A DNA stretch of 20,194 nucleotides from Pseudomonadota bacterium (GTDB lineage: Bacteria; Myxococcota_A; Polyangia; Haliangiales; Haliangiaceae), in NCBI GenBank assembly GCA_023386455.1, contig JAEWJO010000732.1, forward strand, positions 1 through 20,194, given 5' to 3'. Positions 16,378 to 20,194 of the stretch are shown here, in pieces (position 1 is the first letter of the stretch; each line of letters begins with the position of its first letter). Position numbers and translations under genes: made by a program. The notes beneath the pieces are model-generated. The model had not been told where the DNA came from, did no database searches, and saw nothing but the letters and a program-made list of their open reading frames with translations.

Positions 16378-17559
16378 TCACGCGCCCGTCATGATGGTGA
16401 AGTTGTACGGCATCGGCAGCGGCTGACCGAAGGTGTCCTTCAGGGTGGCGTCGACGTGGACCTCGTACGCCGTGTTCGGCGTCAGCGGGCCCGTGATGTT
16501 GATCGTCTGCAGCGACGTGCCGGTCAGCGTGATGGTCGCGCCCGCGACGGGGTTACCGTTCTGCGTGAGCGTGACGGCGCTGATCGACGCCGGATCGACC
16601 GGCGCGGTGACGGCGAGCAGGATCGGGTTGGCCGGCATCGCGTTCGTCATCGCGGACTGGAGGACGACGCGCATCGGGACGACCTTGAACTTGAACGCGC
16701 TGACATCGCCCGGCGTGCAGTCGTTGGCCTCGTCGCCGTTGACCGGCGCGCAGACCTGGTTGCCCTGCTTGTCGAGCACGTTCGGAGCGAACGTCAGGTT
16801 GCACTCGATGTTCGTCGGCAGCACGCCCGGAGCGGGCTCGAGCGGCGCCGGCAGGATCGCCTGCGGGCGGAGCACGATGGCGGGACCGAGGACATCGAAG
16901 CCACCGGCGGCGGGGCGGTTCTGATCGCCCGACGGGTTCCAGTAGCTCTCGTCGAGGTTGATCGGGACGTCGATCGAGCCGCAGCGGATTCCGACCGCGC
17001 CGGCCATGAAGCTGGTGTTATCGGCCGCGCCGTCCTCGTTCTTGTCGGCGACACCGACCGGCTGGCCCTTGGCCACCGTGCCGCAGCCGCCGTCGAGCTT
17101 GCAGATGCAGACCGCGTGAGCCATCGACGCCGGGCACGACTGCGGGAGCACGTCGTCCGGCACCGCGCACTTCGCGATGTCGTCGGGCGTCGTGCCCAGC
17201 GGGACGGTGTCGAACACGTCGTTGTCGATCGGCGCGCGGCACGCGATCTCTTCGAGCGCGTTACCGACGAGCAGCTCGTCGATGATGATGCGGAAGCGCT
17301 GGCCGGTCGCCGTCGCGTTCGCCATCTGCCCCTGGCCGGCGGCCGGGTAGTCATTGGTTGTCGCCAGCGGGTGCGTTCCGAAGCCGAAGATCCGCTTGTC
17401 GGTGACGATGTTGTTCGCATTCGTCGCCGTCTCGTTGAACCGCACCTGGCGGATCATCGGAGGACCTTCAGGCCGAAGGTTCGTGGCGCTATCCAGATCG
17501 GTGCAGGCGCTCGCGATGAGCGACACTGCCAAGGCAATTCCGAGACGACTCGCAGTCAT
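16378..17559 (-). CDS. Lipoprotein with C-terminal Ig-like domain, paired with the TonB-dependent receptor
   Basis: A 393-residue protein. The N-terminus MTASRLGIALAVSLIASACT is a lipoprotein-type signal with Cys20, though Ala rather than Leu is at -3. The central region (about 60-295) is Cys-rich, with clusters such as PQSCP and VCICKLDGGCG. The C-terminal roughly 90 residues form a Big_5/SbsA-like Ig fold (AVTAPVDPASISAVTL, LTPNTAYEVHVDATLKDTFGQPL). The start is the ATG at 17559, chosen for the signal; the frame is open to 17718 but the extra residues are not signal-like. It is the first gene of a two-gene operon: the receptor starts eight bases after its stop. By analogy with SusD-type partners, it could be a surface lipoprotein that captures substrate for the receptor. 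There is no SusD sequence likeness, so that role is inference. Confidence 0.83.
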   Translation of the reverse strand: MTASRLGIALAVSLIASACTDLDSATNLRPEGPPMIRQVRFNETATNANNIVTDKRIFGFGTHPLATTNDYPAAGQGQMANATATGQRFRIIIDELLVGNALEEIACRAPIDNDVFDTVPLGTTPDDIAKCAVPDDVLPQSCPASMAHAVCICKLDGGCGTVAKGQPVGVADKNEDGAADNTSFMAGAVGIRCGSIDVPINLDESYWNPSGDQNRPAAGGFDVLGPAIVLRPQAILPAPLEPAPGVLPTNIECNLTFAPNVLDKQGNQVCAPVNGDEANDCTPGDVSAFKFKVVPMRVVLQSAMTNAMPANPILLAVTAPVDPASISAVTLTQNGNPVAGATITLTGTSLQTINITGPLTPNTAYEVHVDATLKDTFGQPLPMPYNFTIMTGA

Positions 17560-17593
17560 AGGCTCTCTTCGCTCCCCTTCAATCGCGGGTGTG

Positions 17594-17866
17594 CTAACGG
17601 CGCAAGCCGCCCGCTTGTACTGAACGTGGCATTGGGGTGTCAAGGCTTGTATCACCGCCGTTTCCCTCGCGTGAATCGGACTTGCGATCACCGGCCGTGA
17701 CAGCGGTGAGTGGTGCACAGCAGTCGCTGTCGCACCCCTTCATCGCGGGCTCGCGGCCGGGCATCAGCGCTGCCCACGCATCGGGTGCGACATCACGCAG
17801 CGTGTCGAACGAGCGCGCGAGGTCCCCAAGGCCCTCGAGCGATGCGGTCGACATGCGCAGGTGCAT
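17594..17866 (-). CDS. Possible small protein of 90 residues, doubtful
   Basis: An open frame of 90 codons in the intergenic region. The first half (MSTASLEGLGDLARSFDTLR and following) has strong G/C third positions and protein-like composition, and contains a CDSDCC motif. The second half loses that codon pattern and runs through the lipoprotein operon promoter. No good ribosome site precedes either ATG (17866 or 17854). It may be a decaying gene remnant or chance. Confidence 0.2.
   Translation of the reverse strand: MHLRMSTASLEGLGDLARSFDTLRDVAPDAWAALMPGREPAMKGCDSDCCAPLTAVTAGDRKSDSREGNGGDTSLDTPMPRSVQAGGLRR
17614..17643 (-). promoter_or_regulatory. Promoter of the lipoprotein-receptor operon
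   Basis: On the minus strand, a perfect TTGACA (17638-17643) is followed after 18 bases by TACAAG (17614-17619), four of six to the -10 consensus. Transcription would start near 17607, leaving a leader of about 48 bases before the ATG at 17559. The local sequence is AT-richer than its surroundings. Confidence 0.6.
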
Positions 17867-17989
17867 GGACGAGCCGTATCACCGAGGTGTGATCGTTCCC
17901 TAGCATCGCCCGCTCACGCCCCGTTGCACGATGCGACCACCGACGGGGTCGCCTGTCGCAGCGAACGGTTTGCGTCGCCGAAACGCAAA

Positions 17990-18030
17990 ACGGCCACCCG
18001 GAGGTAGCCGTCGCTGCGAGAAGCTCGCAG
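17990..18030 (-). terminator. Tandem hairpin terminator after the TonB/ExbB/ExbD/ExbD operon
   Basis: Just after the ExbD stop, CTGCGAG and CTCGCAG (18014-18030) form a 7-base-pair hairpin with a 3-base loop. Next, ACGGCTACC and GGTGGCCGT (17990-18011, one G-U pair, TCCG loop) form a 9-base-pair hairpin. It is followed on the minus strand by TTTGCGTTT, giving a T run of four with the last stem base. The second is a good intrinsic terminator. Confidence 0.8.
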
Positions 18031-18032
18031 GG

Positions 18033-18512
18033 TTACTGCGCGCCGCCTGGCTGGTCCTGTTTCATCTTGAGCGCGACCTTGATCTCGTCGTGGTTCACGT
18101 CCGAGGCGAGGCTGCGGATCGTGTCCATGGTCATCACGACCTCGTTCCAGGGCACGCCCTCCTCGTACTCGACGAAGACGACCTTCTCGTTGTTCGCGCT
18201 CATCGCCTCGAGCTTGGGACGCAGCATCTTGGCGATGTCGGTGGCCTGGATCGGCATGTCGTTCTCGGAGCTGCCGTCGTTGAACGCGACCGACAGGTCG
18301 TCCTTGACCTTGATGGTCAACTGCGACGCGTTCGGGTCGGGCATCTCGTTCGCGTCGTCGAGCTTACGCGGGACGTTCAGCGTCTCCATCTTCATCATGA
18401 TCGGCATGACGACGAGGAAGATGATGAGGAGCACGAGTAGCACGTCGATCAGCGGCGTGACGTTGATCTCCGACGAGACGCCACCGCTCTTGGAGCCGGT
18501 TGACATTCCCAT
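18033..18512 (-). CDS. exbD: ExbD/TolR-family proton-channel subunit (second copy)
   Basis: A 159-residue protein. A short cytoplasmic N-terminus is followed by one membrane helix (about 19-38) with the conserved proton-path Asp23 in NVTPLIDVLLVLLIIF, then a periplasmic domain (about 45-150). ExbD dimers sit inside an ExbB pentamer and couple proton flow to TonB. The ATG at 18512 lies two bases after the stop of the other ExbD, with GGGAGG nine bases upstream; an ATG at 18506 is an alternative. The N-terminus is Gly/Ser-rich, unlike the basic N-terminus of its neighbour. The two are clearly diverged paralogues and may form a heteromeric or alternative motor. It is the last gene of the unit, followed by the tandem hairpins. 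Confidence 0.92.
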   Translation of the reverse strand: MGMSTGSKSGGVSSEINVTPLIDVLLVLLIIFLVVMPIMMKMETLNVPRKLDDANEMPDPNASQLTIKVKDDLSVAFNDGSSENDMPIQATDIAKMLRPKLEAMSANNEKVVFVEYEEGVPWNEVVMTMDTIRSLASDVNHDEIKVALKMKQDQPGGAQ

Positions 18513-18514
18513 GG

Positions 18515-19030
18515 CTACTCGCCTCCCTTCGAATTCTTGGAGATCGCGAGGTCGATCTGCTGCACCGCGAGCTCGCGGTTCAGGTACATGAGGACCGGAT
18601 AGACCTTGCCGTACGGCACCGACACGTCCGCCTTGATGTAGATGCGACCGACACCATCGGGGTTCTTCGGCGCCGCCCACGCGGCCTGGACCTGGTTGCC
18701 CATCTCCTTCAGCGTGGCGTCGTTCACCGGGCCGAGCTTCTGCTTCTCGACCCAGAGCTCGAAGTTGGCGTCGACCGTGACCACCGGCTGCATCTTGTCC
18801 TTCTCTTGCGAGTAGTTCTGCGCGTTCGGCAGCTTCACGTCATGACCGCGACCCATGATGAGGGTCATCAGCATGAAGATGATGAGGAGGACGAGCATGA
18901 CGTCGACGAGCGGCGTCACGTTGATGTCGTTGCGGACGGCGTCGATATGCGCCTTCTTGTGGCCAGACAGGCGCCATCGGCGGTGCCGATGGCCCGCCTT
19001 TCCGTCGCTCTTGGCAGCCGTCGTGGCCAT
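18515..19030 (-). CDS. exbD: ExbD/TolR-family proton-channel subunit (first copy)
   Basis: A 171-residue protein with a basic, His/Arg-rich cytoplasmic N-terminus (GHRHRRWRLSGHKKAH). One membrane helix (about 40-60) carries Asp43 in INVTPLVDVMLVLLIIF, and a periplasmic domain (about 70-165) follows. The motif identifies it as ExbD/TolR. The longer basic N-terminus, about 20 residues more than the second copy, may bind ExbB or lipid on the cytoplasmic side. It starts five bases after the ExbB stop and ends two bases before the other ExbD, so all are one transcript. TolR cannot be excluded by sequence alone, but the adjacent tonB and receptor favour ExbD. Confidence 0.93.
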   Translation of the reverse strand: MATTAAKSDGKAGHRHRRWRLSGHKKAHIDAVRNDINVTPLVDVMLVLLIIFMLMTLIMGRGHDVKLPNAQNYSQEKDKMQPVVTVDANFELWVEKQKLGPVNDATLKEMGNQVQAAWAAPKNPDGVGRIYIKADVSVPYGKVYPVLMYLNRELAVQQIDLAISKNSKGGE

Positions 19031-19035
19031 GGCTA

Positions 19036-19722
19036 TTAGCCTCGACCCTCGCGCAGGACGTAGTCGATGAACTCGCTCGACACGTCGTTCATGTCGATCA
19101 CGAACTGCTCGACGCGCGACGTGAAGAAGTTGAACGCCATGGCCGCGATGATCGCGACGCCGAGGCCGAGCGCCGTCGAGACGAGCGCTTCGGAGATCTT
19201 CGGGCCGATCTCGTTGATCGTGACGCTGCCGCCCTTGAGGAGCTGGAAGGTACCGAGGATGCCGACGACCGTTCCGAGCAGACCGATGAACGGCGTCGCG
19301 GAGGCGACCGTACCGAGGTACGCGAGGCCGCGGCGCAGGTTCGAGGTCTCGCGCTCCTTCACGCGCTCGAGCGCGCGGTTGACGGAGTCGACGAGGTCGA
19401 AGTCACCGACGTCGTCGGGGCCTTCGGTCTTGAGCGCCTCGCGGCCCTGGAGCAGCGCCGTCAGGCCCGACTCCATGACCTTCGCGACCGGGCTCTTGTT
19501 GGCGCCGCGCGCCGAGCTCAGCGCGTCGGTCACCTTGTGCTGGCGGAGGTACTCGCCGAGCGCCTGGACGTAGCGGATGCTCTGATCGCTCGCGGCGCGG
19601 AACGTCAGGAGCCGTTCGGCGATCACGTAGAACATGAACACCGACATGAGGATCATCATCACGGTGATGATCTTCACCACAACGCTCATGTGTTCCCAGA
19701 GCTCTACAAGGTCGAGTCCCAT
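19036..19722 (-). CDS. exbB: ExbB/TolQ/MotA-family proton-channel protein
   Basis: A 228-residue inner-membrane protein. The first membrane helix is about 13-35 (VVVKIITVMMILMSVFMFYV), a cytoplasmic helical loop follows, then two membrane helices at about 138-160 and 182-200. The family signature is present: RGLAYLGTVASATPFIGLLG, then TVVGI and LVSTALGLGVAIIAAMAFNFF. It forms the pentameric stator that, with ExbD, uses the proton gradient to energise TonB. AGGAAAG just upstream of the ATG at 19722 is a fair ribosome site. It starts 27 bases after the tonB stop. Confidence 0.95.
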   Translation of the reverse strand: MGLDLVELWEHMSVVVKIITVMMILMSVFMFYVIAERLLTFRAASDQSIRYVQALGEYLRQHKVTDALSSARGANKSPVAKVMESGLTALLQGREALKTEGPDDVGDFDLVDSVNRALERVKERETSNLRRGLAYLGTVASATPFIGLLGTVVGILGTFQLLKGGSVTINEIGPKISEALVSTALGLGVAIIAAMAFNFFTSRVEQFVIDMNDVSSEFIDYVLREGRG

Positions 19723-19749
19723 AGCACTTTCCTATCGGTCAGGTGGTTT

Positions 19750-20194
19750 CTACTTCTGCGAGTAAATGAAGGTGACCGCGGTGCACACGGGAACGGCCTT
19801 GCCGTTGACCATGTACGGCTTGTATCGCCATTCGCCGCGCATCTTGCCGAGGATCTTGTTGTCGTAAGCGGGGAAGCCCGTCGACTTGAGCATCGTCACG
19901 TTCGAGATCGCGCCGGCCGTCGTCAGGCAGAGCTTGAAGCTACCGATCAGGCGGTCCTTGCCGGAGCGCGAGATCTCGGTCTTCGTCACGTCGTCGGGGC
20001 TGATCATCTTCTCGCCCGCGATGCGCGAGCCTTCGAGCAGCGTCGGCGGAACGTTCTGCGGCGGAGCCGGCGGCGGCGGAGGCGGAGGCGGCGGCGGCGG
20101 AGCGCCGAGGACGCCATTGAGATCGCCACCGACGACACCACCCTCGACGCCGCCCTCTTCACCACCCTCGACGCCAGCGGGGCCGGTGTTCTCG
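19750..20194 (-). CDS. tonB: TonB energy-transducer, C-terminal part, cut by window edge
   Basis: The minus-strand frame is open from the TAG at 19750-19752 to the window edge, 147 codons. From the edge inward there is a Gly/Val/Glu repeat (GVEGGEEGGVEGGVVGGDL), then eleven consecutive Pro (about 20066-20098) as the periplasm-spanning region. The TonB C-terminal domain follows (about 19753-19990: SFKLCLTTAGAISNVTMLKS, YDNKILGKMRGEWRYKPYMV, GKAVPVCTAVTFIY). That domain contacts TonB boxes of outer-membrane receptors. The ATG at 20005-20007 is internal, since the open frame and poly-proline upstream belong to the gene. The N-terminal membrane anchor lies outside the window. Two Cys in the C-terminal domain (LCL, PVCTA) could form a disulfide. 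It is the first gene seen of the ExbB/ExbD/ExbD unit. Confidence 0.92.
   Translation of the reverse strand, partial: ENTGPAGVEGGEEGGVEGGVVGGDLNGVLGAPPPPPPPPPPPAPPQNVPPTLLEGSRIAGEKMISPDDVTKTEISRSGKDRLIGSFKLCLTTAGAISNVTMLKSTGFPAYDNKILGKMRGEWRYKPYMVNGKAVPVCTAVTFIYSQK

Larger units (their letters stand above)
17560..18032. other. Intergenic region between ExbD and lipoprotein operons
   Basis: About 470 bases with no well-supported gene. From the right it holds two tandem hairpins and a third inverted repeat (TTTGCGT 17969-17975 with ACGCAAA 17983-17989), which end the ExbB/ExbD unit. From 17866 it holds a doubtful 90-codon frame, and at 17614-17643 the promoter of the lipoprotein operon. In 17867-17968 I see nothing recognisable. 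Confidence 0.7.

Noticed and set aside
13034..16426. 1130-codon plus-strand open frame opposite the receptor
   Set aside because: High-GC antisense shadow: Arg/Val/Asp-rich with no motifs, while the minus strand encodes a receptor with intact domains.
18518..18680. Extended start for the second ExbD at 18680
   Set aside because: The extra residues overlap the first ExbD gene and are Arg/Gly-rich; the ATG at 18512 has a ribosome site and the expected short N-terminus.

Overview
The window looks like chromosomal DNA from a high-GC Gram-negative bacterium of the myxobacterial (Myxococcota) type. This is inferred from extreme G/C at third codon positions, a large Oar-like TonB-dependent receptor with an N-terminal carboxypeptidase-regulatory-like domain, a poly-proline TonB with Gly/Val repeats, and many lipoprotein or signal-peptide proteins. 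No 16S or other phylogenetic marker is present, so the lineage stays an inference. Nearly everything is on the minus strand. Only two genes, at 7057-8435, are on the plus strand. No tRNA, rRNA, CRISPR array, insertion sequence or phage gene was found.

Left part (1-6895, minus): a tightly packed Bat-type operon in the transcription order moxR (AAA+ ATPase), DUF58 protein, BatD-like membrane protein, batA, batB (two membrane-anchored von Willebrand A proteins) and a BatC-like TPR protein with a long Gln/Gly repeat tail. Four of the five junctions overlap by 1-4 bases (ATGA, GTGA, GTGA, TGATG); the moxR/DUF58 junction has a 7-base gap. This points to translational coupling of an envelope-associated complex. 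Beyond it, running off the left edge, is the start of a receiver-like protein whose phosphoacceptor Asp appears to be Glu.

Middle (7057-12868): divergent from moxR is a plus-strand pair, a DUF1844 protein and an HtrA-like serine protease lipoprotein with one PDZ domain. The pair ends tail to tail with a small coiled-coil protein. Then come a secreted protein of unknown function, a formate/nitrite transporter family channel, and a full-length PcrA/UvrD helicase, all on the minus strand.

Right part (12974-20194, minus): a TonB-energised uptake locus. TonB (cut by the window edge), ExbB and two ExbD proteins form one unit, closed by tandem hairpins. After a roughly 470-base intergenic region with a recognisable promoter, a lipoprotein and a 1131-residue TonB-dependent receptor follow as a second unit, closed by a UUCG-tetraloop terminator. 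The likely logic is that the ExbB/ExbD/ExbD/TonB motor powers the receptor, while the lipoprotein is a candidate surface partner of it. The substrate cannot be told from sequence.
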